A stretch of DNA of 64,000 nucleotides from an uncultured Myxococcales bacterium (GTDB lineage Bacteria > Myxococcota_A > UBA9042): contig CAIYWC010000097.1 in the NCBI GenBank assembly GCA_903929795.1, forward strand, positions 1-64,000, given 5' to 3'. Position numbers and translations under genes: made by a program. Below the pieces are notes generated by a model that was not told the DNA's origin, did not search any database, and saw only the letters and a list, made by a program, of their open reading frames with translations. Positions 16,393-25,536 of the stretch are shown here, piece after piece (position 1 is the stretch's first letter; every line of letters starts with the position of its first letter).

Positions 16393-17523
16393 CTACGGCG
16401 ACTTGCTGCCGGGTGCTGGCAGGACCGACCACAGCGCGTCGTGCAGGTGTGGACGCAACGCGCGGATGCCTGCCATAGCTTCGCGCGTCGGATGGACGCG
16501 GTTGGTCAGGAGCACGGCGAAGGCGTCCGCGGCGGGCGCGAGCCACACGCTCGTGCCGGTGAACCCGAGGTGGCCAAATGCATCCACAGGCGCGCTGTCG
16601 CCAGCGCTCGACCCGGGCCGCGACGGCGTGTCCCATCCGTGGCGCCAAGTTGTCCCCGCGCAGCCCGGCGACGCGATCAGCCCACGGCACAGCTCGGGCG
16701 GCAAGTACAAGGGCCGGTCCAGGCCGCTTTCGACACCGCGCGCCGCGTCGAGCCAGCAGTCCGCCCACGTCGCGACGTCGGCAATCGAGCCAAAAAGCCC
16801 CGCGTGGCCGGCAACGCCATCCAGCGCTGCACAGTTGTCGTCGTGCACGGCGCCCCACAGCGGCTGCCCGTCCGGGCACCGCGGCGCCCAGACTTCGGTC
16901 GCGACCACCGGCGCTGGCAATGCCTGCGGTGCGCTGATTCGCCGGAAGCTGGCCTTTAGCCCCAGCGGCCGGGCAATCCGCTGCTGGTACAGCACATCCA
17001 GCGGCTGGCCGGCGAGGTGCTCCAGCAGCCAGCCCAGCGCCATGTAGCCCAGGTCGCTGTACACCGCCTGGGTCCCGGGCGCGTGCGCGTTGCCCGTTGT
17101 CAGCACGGCGCGCTGTACCGCCGCTGCCCGGCAATCGGCCGGCAATTCGCGCGTCGCGGCGAAGAAATCGAGCCACGCGGGCGCACCCGAGGTGTGGCTC
17201 AGCAGCTGGCCGATCGTCGCCGCTCCGCGCGCCGTTTGCCGCGCCACCGGGAGGTGCTTGTCCAGGCGATCCGCCAGCGCCAAGCGCCCCGCAGCCAGCT
17301 CGCCGACCAGCAGCGTCAGCGTCACCATCGGCTTGGTCAGCGACGCGAGGTCAAAGTGCGTCTCCGTCGTCACTTTTTGGTTGGACCAATTGGACAGCGC
17401 GGTCCGACCAGTTGCCGACAGCGATCGCTCGCCCGCATGTTGCCACGCCAGCGCCGCGCCCGAGCCCACGCCCGCACGCACGGCATCCTCCAGGATGTGC
17501 TGCGCTTGCGCCGGAATCGCCAT
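16393..17523 (-). CDS. Beta-lactamase-family serine hydrolase
   Basis: A 376-residue class C beta-lactamase/esterase-type protein. The SxxK nucleophile is in FDLASLTKPMVT (about residue 61), a second motif YSDLGYMALGWLLE stands where YxN is expected, and HLGFTGTSVW matches the HxG region. No signal peptide is visible, so it is probably cytoplasmic; an esterase or D-aminopeptidase role is more likely than antibiotic resistance. It starts 3 nt after the aminopeptidase stop and is part of that operon. Confidence 0.88.
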   Translation of the reverse strand: MAIPAQAQHILEDAVRAGVGSGAALAWQHAGERSLSATGRTALSNWSNQKVTTETHFDLASLTKPMVTLTLLVGELAAGRLALADRLDKHLPVARQTARGAATIGQLLSHTSGAPAWLDFFAATRELPADCRAAAVQRAVLTTGNAHAPGTQAVYSDLGYMALGWLLEHLAGQPLDVLYQQRIARPLGLKASFRRISAPQALPAPVVATEVWAPRCPDGQPLWGAVHDDNCAALDGVAGHAGLFGSIADVATWADCWLDAARGVESGLDRPLYLPPELCRGLIASPGCAGTTWRHGWDTPSRPGSSAGDSAPVDAFGHLGFTGTSVWLAPAADAFAVLLTNRVHPTREAMAGIRALRPHLHDALWSVLPAPGSKSP

Positions 17524-17526
17524 GGC

Positions 17527-20109
17527 CTACGGCGTCTCGCCCGGGGTCGTGTGGCGCTGTACTTCGCGATCCAGCCGCTCGGTCAGGCTGCGCCAGTCGT
17601 TGCGCAGCGCCTCCACGTCGCCGCGCAGGCCGTCGAACTGCGGGCCGGCCGCCAGACCGCCGCGCACCCCTGCGATCGCCTCGCGCGCGCGCTTGATCAC
17701 GCGGTCATCCACCGCGCGATCCGCCACCTGCTGCAGCAAACCGATCGTCCGCCCGTCGCCGAGCGTCGGGAGCGCGGCGCCCAGCGTCATGCCGAGCCGA
17801 AAATTCGTGTCCGCGGTCCACGGTCCCAGGATTTCCAGCACCCGGCTCGGCTCCGCGACGAAACGGCAGAGCGCGCGCACCGCGCCGCAGCGCAGCAGGA
17901 CGTCGTGGTGCCTGGCCAGAAACGGCGCGATCACGTCGATCGCCCGCGAATCACCAAGCGCCGCAAGGCCTTCCAGCACACCGACGCGCACCGTCTCGTT
18001 CCAGCCCACGCGGTCCAGGCTTGCCACCAGCGCGTCGTACGCCAGCTTCTGGCGGGTCTGGCCGAGCGCCAGCGCCGTATCCGCCTCGACGAAATAGGAC
18101 GCATCGCCCGATCGCAGTCGGTTCGCCAACAGTTCCGCCGCCTCGGGCGTCTGGAAGCGGCCCAGCGCAACGCGCACCGCCCGCCGCGCCTTGGGATGCG
18201 GCAGATCCACCGCCGCGGCGAGCAGGCCATACGCGCGTTGGCTGGCGATTTTACCAAGGACTTTCGCTACTTCCGCTTGCACCGCCCATGCCGTGTCGTG
18301 CTGCAGCGCGGTGCCCAGCGCGTCCGTGTTCTGGGCCGTCGGCCGTTTGCCCAGCGCTTCCGCCGCCCGCAGCCGCGCCAACGCCGTCGGCGCCTTGCGC
18401 AGCGCCGCCCGCAGCACCGGCTCGCCCAGCGCCAAATCCCAGGTCGCCAGCAGGTCGCCGCGCGGGTCCACGAGCACCAGCTCCGGCGCCGTGGCGCAGG
18501 CAATCCAGACGCTTTGCTGCTTGCGATCCACCTTGACCAGCCGCGCCACGTGCGAGCCGTCGGCAAAATGCAGCTCCACGGGCACAGTCAGCTCAAAAAG
18601 CGGCGCAAAAGCTGTGTCCTGCGTCTGTTCCAGCGTCAGCTGCAGCTGCTTGTCGTCGCCGTTCCACGACTGCGTGGCCTTCAACTCCGGATAGCCTTTG
18701 CCGTTTTCCACCCACTGGCTGAAGAACCGGCCCAGATCGCGGCCGCTGTAGCGCTCCAGCGCGCGCCGCAGGTCCGGCGTCTCGACATTGCCGTCGGCGT
18801 GCTGGTTCAGGTACGCGCCCAGGCCCTGAAAAAACGCCGCGTCGCCCAGCGTCCGGCGCAGCATGTGCAGCACGGCGCCGCCTTTTTCGTAGAGGTGCGC
18901 GTCGAAAACGTCGATTGGCGCTTCGTATTTGTTCGTGACGATCGTCCGCCGGTAGTGATCCCGATCCTCGGCCATGTAGCCGCGCTGCGCTTGCAGTCGG
19001 GCGTAGTCAAATTCGTCGGGCGTGTCGCTTTCTTCGCGCCACAACTGCTCGAAATATGTGGCAAAACCTTCATTCAGCCAGCCGTGCGACCACGTGCGGC
19101 AGGTGACCAGATCGCCAAACCACTGGTGCGCCAGTTCGTGCGAAACCAGCGGCTCCGATGAGAAATCCAGGTGCGCCCGCGCGTCGTGCAGCGTCAGGTC
19201 GGTCTGGGTCGTCATGGAGCTGTTCTCCATGCCGCCGAAAATGAATTCCGACACCGCGACTTGGCTATACTTTTCAAAGGGATAGCGTACGCCCAGCAGG
19301 CGCTCATACAGCGCCACGATCTGCGGCGTCCGGCCAAATGCTCGCTCACCGTCCGCCTCCCGCCCCGGCAGTGTCCAGTAGCTGACCAGCGTCGGTTCGC
19401 GCTGCTGCACGACCTCCACGAACGGCCCGACCACCAGCGTCAGCAGGTAGGTCGGCGCCGGCCGCGACAGCTGCCAGTCGTAGATGCGCTTGGCGGGATC
19501 GGCGGCCTTGTAAATGTCGCGCAGCGCGCCATTGGACAGCGCAACTTGCGTGTCCGGCACGGTTGCGATCACGTGCAGGCGCACCTTGTGGTTCGGGCTG
19601 TCGTGGCAGGGAAACCAGAATTTGTGGTCCTCGTCCTGGCCCTGCGTCCACGCATGCGCGGGGCGATTCGGGTGATCGGCGTCGGGCAAAACGAACCAAA
19701 ATCCCGCCTTGGGCTCGCGTGTGTCGAAATCCATGGTCACGCGTACCGTGTCGCCGCGCTGCACGGGCTGGCCCAGATCGAGCCACAGCACCTTGCCGTC
19801 GTGATCCGTCGCCAGCTGGCGGCCTTGGCCGTCGTACGCACGCTGAATCACGGGGCCTTCCGCGTCAAAACGCAGCTTCTGCAGGCCGGAACGGCGCACT
19901 GCGCCTTCGTACGTCGCCGATCCCCAGACGTGCCGCGCCGCCAGATCGACCTCGACAAGCAACGTCAGCTCCTGCCAATCCACCGGCACGTCGGGCGGAA
20001 ATTGCTCGACCGCATCCGCAGTTGCAAAATCCTTGGGCGCGCGCAGGGCTGACATCCGGGCGGCTTCAACCGCGTGGATGCCGTGAAATCCGTGTTCGTT
20101 GCAGGGCAT
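17527..20109 (-). CDS. pepN: M1-family zinc aminopeptidase with C-terminal HEAT-like repeats
   Basis: An 860-residue metallopeptidase that removes N-terminal residues from peptides. The substrate motif reads GGMENSSM in place of GAMEN. The zinc site is VSHELAHQWFGDL with the downstream glutamate in WLNEGFATYFEQLW. The last ~250 residues are helical repeats typical of HEAT/ERAP C-domains (ALGRFQTPEAAELLANRLRSG and similar). I choose the ATG at 20109 because GGAG stands six bases upstream; the track's TTG start adds 18 unsupported codons. It lies 67 nt after the vWA gene and 3 nt before the serine hydrolase gene. Confidence 0.92.
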   Translation of the reverse strand: MPCNEHGFHGIHAVEAARMSALRAPKDFATADAVEQFPPDVPVDWQELTLLVEVDLAARHVWGSATYEGAVRRSGLQKLRFDAEGPVIQRAYDGQGRQLATDHDGKVLWLDLGQPVQRGDTVRVTMDFDTREPKAGFWFVLPDADHPNRPAHAWTQGQDEDHKFWFPCHDSPNHKVRLHVIATVPDTQVALSNGALRDIYKAADPAKRIYDWQLSRPAPTYLLTLVVGPFVEVVQQREPTLVSYWTLPGREADGERAFGRTPQIVALYERLLGVRYPFEKYSQVAVSEFIFGGMENSSMTTQTDLTLHDARAHLDFSSEPLVSHELAHQWFGDLVTCRTWSHGWLNEGFATYFEQLWREESDTPDEFDYARLQAQRGYMAEDRDHYRRTIVTNKYEAPIDVFDAHLYEKGGAVLHMLRRTLGDAAFFQGLGAYLNQHADGNVETPDLRRALERYSGRDLGRFFSQWVENGKGYPELKATQSWNGDDKQLQLTLEQTQDTAFAPLFELTVPVELHFADGSHVARLVKVDRKQQSVWIACATAPELVLVDPRGDLLATWDLALGEPVLRAALRKAPTALARLRAAEALGKRPTAQNTDALGTALQHDTAWAVQAEVAKVLGKIASQRAYGLLAAAVDLPHPKARRAVRVALGRFQTPEAAELLANRLRSGDASYFVEADTALALGQTRQKLAYDALVASLDRVGWNETVRVGVLEGLAALGDSRAIDVIAPFLARHHDVLLRCGAVRALCRFVAEPSRVLEILGPWTADTNFRLGMTLGAALPTLGDGRTIGLLQQVADRAVDDRVIKRAREAIAGVRGGLAAGPQFDGLRGDVEALRNDWRSLTERLDREVQRHTTPGETP

Positions 20110-20175
20110 GGGAAACTCCAAATCGGGAAGTGCAAGCGTAGGTCGCGCCAGCATGCGCGGCAAGGCTGGCGTGGG

Positions 20176-22470
20176 TCAGGCAAGGCCCCAACGGCGCCGC
20201 AGCGCCCACTCGAGCCCCAGGAGCAGCGTCAGCCAGAGCATGACCTCCGGCCGGGTCCAGAGGTCGCTGTGATCGAGGTCCATGAGCTCCGCGTCGGCTT
20301 GACGCGGCAGCGGGATGCCCGTCGCCGGTACGTTTTCGTGCCAGAACTGACCGCCCGACGACTTCGCCAGCAGCCGCAGCAGCGCCTCCGAGGGCTGCAG
20401 CCGGCTCGCCTCCCGCGTCGCGGGCGCCACGGCAAACGGCGCGCCGGCCTGCTGGTTGCGGCCATCGACGACCGCCTCGACCTGCACCTGATGCGGCCCC
20501 GGCGGCACGTCCGGCAGCGCGAGGATCACCTCGCCATGCTCGTCTGTCGGCTCCTGCCAGGCCTTGGACTCCGCCAGCGGCTTGACCGGCGCGGCCTTGT
20601 CTGGCGGCGGCTCCAGCGGCGCCAAGCGCCACCGCAGGGTCAAGCCCGAGACCGGCTGACCGCCCGCGGACCGCGCCGTCACGCGCACGCGCACCGGCTC
20701 GCCCGACGGCACGGGCTCAGTCGGCGGCTCCAGGCGCAGCGCGTTCAGGTCGGGATCGTGCAGCAGCCACGCGGTCAATTGGTCGAGCAGCCGGTGGTAG
20801 TCGTCGCGGCTCGTGTCGCGTGCATCGGTGGCCGCTTGTGGCGGAAACGCCCATTGCCACAGCGAATCTGAAGCCAGCACCGCACTTCGCCCGTCGCCGA
20901 TATCGGCCACGGCCAGCAGCGGGTGTCCCGCCGTGTCCGTCGCCAGCACATTGCCCTCGCCGCCAGCCCGCAGCGACGTGTTGCGACCGGAAAAGGCATG
21001 GCGATTCCACGCCTTGTTGTTGCCGTCCGCGTCCGCTGCCAGCAGTGAAACGGGATGCAGCGCGCCCGCCGGCGTCAGCATGGGCGTGACCGGGCCTTCT
21101 TCCCAGCCGACGTCGGCCCCTTGCAGCGGCTCCAGCTTGACCGGCAGCCACTCCGCCAGCGCGGTGCCGTAGTAGCCGCCGCCGCTCAGCGACTGCCGGC
21201 CGCCGAGCACCAGGAACGCGCCGCCGCCGGTCACGTATTTGTGCAATTCCGATAGGTAGCGCTCCACCTGGAACGGCCCGAATGGGAAATCCTGAAAGAT
21301 CACCAGGTCAAAGCTGGACAGCGATTCCTCAAAGATTTCACGGGTCGGGAAGGGAATCAGCGTCGTATCCTCGCCCGAGACGTAGCCCGCCGCGCCTTGG
21401 CCGATCATGATGTAGAAACTCACCAAATCCACTGCCGGATTGCCGCGCAAGTGCGCCCGCAAGAACCGCGTGTCCCAGGACGGATGTCCGGCCAGATGCA
21501 ACACGCGGGTGCGATCGCGCACGACCTGCAGCGCCGCCCAGGTCTGGTTGTTGACCACGGTCGCCTCGTCCGGCAGCGGCGCGATCGCCGCCTCCAGCAG
21601 GTGTGGCCCCACGTGCAGCGGCTGGAATTCCAGGTCCACCGCGCGTCGTGCCGGGCCCCGCAGCGGCAGCTTCTTCTCCGCCGCGACCCGGCCGTTGTCC
21701 CTGAGCGTCAGTGTCAGCTCGCCGTCGGCCGCGTCGTAGCCGCTCAGCTCCAGCTCCACCGTGACCGGCATGAACGTGCGCGTGAAGCCGAACGCGCTCG
21801 CCCGCAGCGCCGTCACCGCCACGTCGCGCACCGGCGTGGCATCGTCAATTGCCGGCGCGTGGACGCCGACCCGCAGCCGGTCCAGCGTCTCCGCAGACTC
21901 CGCGTCCAGCGTCTTGGCGTCCGCCGCCGTGCGCGCCTGCAGCGGGCCGTTGTCCAGCCCGTCGCTGACCAGCACCACGGCCGACAGGCCACCGGTGCGC
22001 CGCGCATCGCCCAGATCGGCCAGCGCCGCCAGCAGGTCAGTCGACTGGCCATCGGGCTTGCGCGCCTTCACCTCGGCCAGGGAGCGCGCCGGCTCCAGTC
22101 GCTGCGCCATCGTGTACCAGGCCACCGGCTGCTTGCGCTCGATGCGCGCCGCCGCCGCCAGCGCCAGATCCCAGCGCGTCTTGCCCTCAGGGCCGTGCGC
22201 CATCGACGCTGAGCGATCCACCACCACAGCCACGCGCTGCCCGCCCGGCCGCAGCGATCGACTGACCCAGGTTGGCTGCGCCAGCACCGCCAGCACGCTC
22301 GCGACCGTCAGCGTGCGCTGCACCAGCAGCAGCGCGCGCCGTCTCTTGCTGGGCAACTTGCGGATATTCCAGGCCGCCAGCACCACGACCGCCAGTGATA
22401 GCGCGCCGACCAGCAGCCAAATCGGCCATGCCCAATGCAGTCCCCATTCCAGGTGGTCGCCGTGGTTCAT
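20176..22470 (-). CDS. vWA / class I amidotransferase-fold membrane protein
   Basis: A 764-residue protein. Two N-terminal membrane segments (WPIWLLVGALSLAVVVLAAW; LLLVQRTLTVASVLAVL) precede a von Willebrand A domain with MIDAS motif VVVDRSASM. A glutamine-amidotransferase-like region follows, with FLVLGGRQSLSGGGYYGT but no catalytic Cys-His pair seen. A last hydrophobic segment is at the C-terminus. The plan matches the 937-residue protein at 38840-41653 (GGENSLGSGGYQDT), so the two are paralogs. It is 6 nt downstream of the DUF4159 gene. Such genes usually sit with MoxR/DUF58; here that cluster is about 12 kb away. Confidence 0.82.
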   Translation of the reverse strand: MNHGDHLEWGLHWAWPIWLLVGALSLAVVVLAAWNIRKLPSKRRRALLLVQRTLTVASVLAVLAQPTWVSRSLRPGGQRVAVVVDRSASMAHGPEGKTRWDLALAAAARIERKQPVAWYTMAQRLEPARSLAEVKARKPDGQSTDLLAALADLGDARRTGGLSAVVLVSDGLDNGPLQARTAADAKTLDAESAETLDRLRVGVHAPAIDDATPVRDVAVTALRASAFGFTRTFMPVTVELELSGYDAADGELTLTLRDNGRVAAEKKLPLRGPARRAVDLEFQPLHVGPHLLEAAIAPLPDEATVVNNQTWAALQVVRDRTRVLHLAGHPSWDTRFLRAHLRGNPAVDLVSFYIMIGQGAAGYVSGEDTTLIPFPTREIFEESLSSFDLVIFQDFPFGPFQVERYLSELHKYVTGGGAFLVLGGRQSLSGGGYYGTALAEWLPVKLEPLQGADVGWEEGPVTPMLTPAGALHPVSLLAADADGNNKAWNRHAFSGRNTSLRAGGEGNVLATDTAGHPLLAVADIGDGRSAVLASDSLWQWAFPPQAATDARDTSRDDYHRLLDQLTAWLLHDPDLNALRLEPPTEPVPSGEPVRVRVTARSAGGQPVSGLTLRWRLAPLEPPPDKAAPVKPLAESKAWQEPTDEHGEVILALPDVPPGPHQVQVEAVVDGRNQQAGAPFAVAPATREASRLQPSEALLRLLAKSSGGQFWHENVPATGIPLPRQADAELMDLDHSDLWTRPEVMLWLTLLLGLEWALRRRWGLA

Positions 22471-22476
22471 CGCGCG

Positions 22477-23286
22477 CTACGGCTCCGGTTTGGGGGGCAA
22501 AATCGGCGGCGGCGGCGGTGTGCCCGCGACCGGCGCCTTGGCCCCGCGCCGCGTGCGCAGCAGGTGCATGACGTGCGTGTGGTCGTCCTTGTAGTCGAGG
22601 CACAGCGCGTACATCACGAGGTTCACGGCGAGGCGAAACGCCTGTTCCCGCTGCGTTTCCCCGCCCGGCACGACCGCCAGCGCATAGACGCCGACCGACT
22701 GGCGCGCCAGCGCACCCGCCAGATCGTTGCGGCCGTACAACACCGCGAACTGATTGCCGACGCGGATACCTTCCAGCTCATGCGCATCCGCCCGACGTCC
22801 CACGGGCCGCTCCAGCCGATAGAACGAGCGGTACAGCACATGAGTTGGCGCAACCCGTTGCAATGGCTGGGGAAATAAGCGCGCAAGCTCGTGCCGTACG
22901 CCCTGGTCAAACGCCTGCGACGCCTCGGTCCGCCCCAGATTGTCGACAAAAAGCATGCCGCCGGTCGACAAATGCTGCCGCAGCGCCGCCACGGCTTGAT
23001 CAGACAGGCGCGCCGGCGCCTTGTCGCCGCCCCAGTACAGCAGCGGGTAGCTGAACAGCGCCGGGTCCTCTGGCCGCACGCCCACGGGCTGCGCCGCGAT
23101 GTCGATACTGGTCCGCAGGCGAATTTCCTGGGCCCAGGCCGTCAACGACGACGTCGGATCCGGCGCACCCGGGACCTTGAGCCACGCCAAACGCACCGCC
23201 GAACCGGGCAGATCAACGGCTGACGCCGGACCGGCCAACAGCAGCCAAGCCAGCGCGAACACACGACAAAACCTGAGACGCGGCAT
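22477..23286 (-). CDS. Exported DUF4159-family protein
   Basis: A 269-residue protein with a signal peptide (MPRLRFCRVFALAWLLLAGPASA). The DUF4159 core includes YPLLYWGGDKAPARLSDQAVAALRQHLSTGGMLFVDN, a class I amidotransferase-like fold lacking obvious catalytic residues, and ends in a Pro-rich tail. Members accompany MoxR/DUF58/BatA/vWA clusters; their biochemical role is unknown. The track ORF extends 117 codons upstream, but the signal peptide and a GGAAG site support the chosen start. It heads the DUF4159 - vWA - M1 peptidase - serine hydrolase operon. Confidence 0.8.
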   Translation of the reverse strand: MPRLRFCRVFALAWLLLAGPASAVDLPGSAVRLAWLKVPGAPDPTSSLTAWAQEIRLRTSIDIAAQPVGVRPEDPALFSYPLLYWGGDKAPARLSDQAVAALRQHLSTGGMLFVDNLGRTEASQAFDQGVRHELARLFPQPLQRVAPTHVLYRSFYRLERPVGRRADAHELEGIRVGNQFAVLYGRNDLAGALARQSVGVYALAVVPGGETQREQAFRLAVNLVMYALCLDYKDDHTHVMHLLRTRRGAKAPVAGTPPPPPILPPKPEP

Positions 23287-23378
23287 CGGGACTTCCGGCG
23301 CAAACGCGGGCGCGGGCTGCGAGTGTAGCAGTTTCAGCGTGGCGCGGGGATCGCCTGGACGCGGCAGAAACGCCCGGT

Positions 23379-23443
23379 GCGTTGCGGTGTGGAGTATCCG
23401 CGCCGTCCGTGGCAGACTTTGGCGGTCTGCGGTGTTGCAACGC
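23379..23443. promoter_or_regulatory. Nested inverted repeats in the divergent promoter region
   Basis: Between the divergent DUF4159 and lipoprotein genes, GCGTTGC (23379-23385) pairs with GCAACGC (23437-23443). Inside lies a second perfect hairpin, GCAGAC (23412-23417) with GTCTGC (23425-23430). These could be operator sites or a folded leader. No promoter hexamers are convincing. Confidence 0.3.
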
Positions 23444-23489
23444 CCGCGGACCTCGCGCTTTATCCCAATGGAAAGGACCCGGTGAACCC

Positions 23490-24623
23490 ATGAATCGTCG
23501 CTCGCTTGTCTCTGGTCTCCTGGTTGCCAGCTTGGCGTTGGTCGCCACGGCGTGTGGCAAGAAAACTGTGGAGAAAAAGGCCGATCAGCCGGCCGCCGCC
23601 GAAGCTGCCAAGGCTGTGCCCGCCGCAGAAGCGGCATCGCCGACCGTGGCCGAAGCGCCCGAGCCGCGGCCCCAGCTGGACATGCCGTTTGAGACGTTTC
23701 ACGAGGCGCGCCTGCTGCAGCGTTGCGCCCTGAAGTACGGCGTGGCCGAGCGCGCGGCGGAGCGCATGGCGATCGACTCGACCCAAGGCAAACAGCCGGA
23801 GCTGCACCTGGACGCCGTGTTCCAGAAGGCCGAACCCAAGGCCAAGCCGGCGCCTGAGCCCAAAGAGGGCCACGAGGCCGAAATCGAGCGCGAGAAATGG
23901 CGCACGACCGTGCGGCTGGCGGAAAGCCACACGGGGACGGCGGCGCAGCTCAAGGACGAGGTCGAGACGTGCCTGTACGCCCCGGAGATCGGCGTGATTG
24001 CAGGAAAAACGATCGAGACGTACGTCAAGGTGTTCGTCGAAGTGACGTGCCTGCAAAAGCAGCTCACGACTGCGGGCGGCGCGCTGGATGATTTGGGGCA
24101 CGCCCAGGCAGCCGCCAAGATCTTTCAAGACAACGGCATGACGGCGGGCGAATTTTCGCGCTACGGCCTCATTTTTGCGCGTTTTCCGATCGTGATTCAG
24201 CAGGCCTACGCCGCGCGCGGCCAAAAGTGCCCGGAGACGGGGCCCGCGACGGTGGTTGGCGCACCGGCCCCGCCGGCGGCAGTGTACAACGGCGTGGTTT
24301 CGGGCGACCGCAACGCCTCGGTGCGGCTGGAGAATCGCGCTGGCAAGCTGACGGGCGCCGTGCAATGGCAAGGCGTGCCGCCACCCGCGCCGGACGGCCG
24401 TCCGCAGCCGCCGGCGATCATCGCGCTGACCGGCACGATCACCGCGGCCACGTTCAGCGCGTCGGGCGAAGTGCAGGGCGAGTCGTTCAAGCTGACCGGC
24501 AAAGTGCAGGACACGGGCCTGACGGGCTCCTGGATCAACGTGCGGCCGGCTCCTGCGGGCAAGTCCACTGGCAAGTTTGAAGCGACCAAGCTCCCGAGCG
24601 CCCCCGCCGCTGTGCCCAAGTAA
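23490..24623 (+). CDS. Lipoprotein with Ala/Glu-rich linker
   Basis: A 377-residue predicted lipoprotein (MNRRSLVSGLLVASLALVATAC). An Ala/Glu/Pro linker is followed by a charged helical domain (about 60-270) containing four well-spaced cysteines (LLQRCALKYG, VETCLYAPEIG, VTCLQKQL, GQKCPETG). The C-terminal ~100 residues are beta-rich (SVRLENRAGKLTGAVQW; ITAATFSASGEVQGESFKLTGKV), resembling small lipocalin-like or filler beta domains. No family is assigned. The upstream 36 codons of the track ORF are rejected because the lipobox fixes the start. Confidence 0.75.
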   Translation: MNRRSLVSGLLVASLALVATACGKKTVEKKADQPAAAEAAKAVPAAEAASPTVAEAPEPRPQLDMPFETFHEARLLQRCALKYGVAERAAERMAIDSTQGKQPELHLDAVFQKAEPKAKPAPEPKEGHEAEIEREKWRTTVRLAESHTGTAAQLKDEVETCLYAPEIGVIAGKTIETYVKVFVEVTCLQKQLTTAGGALDDLGHAQAAAKIFQDNGMTAGEFSRYGLIFARFPIVIQQAYAARGQKCPETGPATVVGAPAPPAAVYNGVVSGDRNASVRLENRAGKLTGAVQWQGVPPPAPDGRPQPPAIIALTGTITAATFSASGEVQGESFKLTGKVQDTGLTGSWINVRPAPAGKSTGKFEATKLPSAPAAVPK

Positions 24624-24666
24624 TTCACGCCGCTGCGCGTCGCTGGCCGACGCTGTGGAGAACCTC

Positions 24667-25518
24667 ATGCCGCAAGCTCCCACCCAGACGGGTACGCTGA
24701 CGACCTCGGACGGCCTGCAGCTGCAGACGCGCGCCTGGGTGCCCGATGGCGCCAAAGGCACGGTCATCGTGCATCACGGTTTTGCCGAACATGGCGGCCG
24801 CTATGGCCACCTGATCGACGCGCTCTTGCCGGCGGGTTTCGCCGTCGCGACATTCGACGCGCGCGGCCACGGTCGGTCCGGCGGCACGCGCGTGTTTGTG
24901 GAGCGGTTTGACATCTACCTGGACGACCTCGCGCTGGTGATCGACGACGCCAAGCGCAAGCTGCCCGCGCCGCTGTACCTCTTTGGCCACTCGATGGGCG
25001 GGCTGATCGCTGCGAAATTCGTGCAACAGCATGGACTTGGCGCGCTGAGCGGCGTGATCCTGTCCAATCCAGGGCTGGTCAACAAGGTCAAGATTCCCGG
25101 CTGGAAATCCGGGCTCGCGACGGCGGCGTCCCGGTTTGCGCCCAAGCTGCGCGTGCCGTCGGGCTTGCCGCCGGAGGACATCAGCCGCGATCCGGCCGAA
25201 GTTCGGGCGTACGACGCGGATCCGCTCAACGTCAAAGTGGCAACTGCGCGCTGGTACACGGAATTCCTCGACGCGCAGGCCCAGACGCTGGCCAAGCCGG
25301 AAGCGCTGCGGGACGTGCCGCTGCTGGCGCTGATCGGCGACGGAGACCGCATCATCGACTCCCAGCAGACGCTGGATTTTCTGCGGCGGGTCGAGGGGCG
25401 CGGGCTGACGGTCAAGACGTACGCCGGTTTTTACCACGAGCTCATCAACGAGCCGGAAGCGGATCGCGCGCGCGTGCTGGCGGACATCACCGCGTGGCTC
25501 GACGCGCACGCGGCCTGA
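24667..25518 (+). CDS. Monoacylglycerol-lipase-like alpha/beta hydrolase
   Basis: A 283-residue alpha/beta hydrolase of the lysophospholipase/monoacylglycerol lipase type. HGFAEHGGRYGHL forms the oxyanion region, DARGHGRSGG follows, the nucleophile is in GHSMGG (about residue 115), the acid is in LIGDGDRIID, and the histidine is in YAGFYHELINE. No signal peptide is visible. GGAG precedes the ATG. It lies between a lipoprotein gene and a kinase gene, 18 nt before the latter. Confidence 0.9.
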   Translation: MPQAPTQTGTLTTSDGLQLQTRAWVPDGAKGTVIVHHGFAEHGGRYGHLIDALLPAGFAVATFDARGHGRSGGTRVFVERFDIYLDDLALVIDDAKRKLPAPLYLFGHSMGGLIAAKFVQQHGLGALSGVILSNPGLVNKVKIPGWKSGLATAASRFAPKLRVPSGLPPEDISRDPAEVRAYDADPLNVKVATARWYTEFLDAQAQTLAKPEALRDVPLLALIGDGDRIIDSQQTLDFLRRVEGRGLTVKTYAGFYHELINEPEADRARVLADITAWLDAHAA

Positions 25519-25536
25519 GCCTGGGGCGGACGGCGC

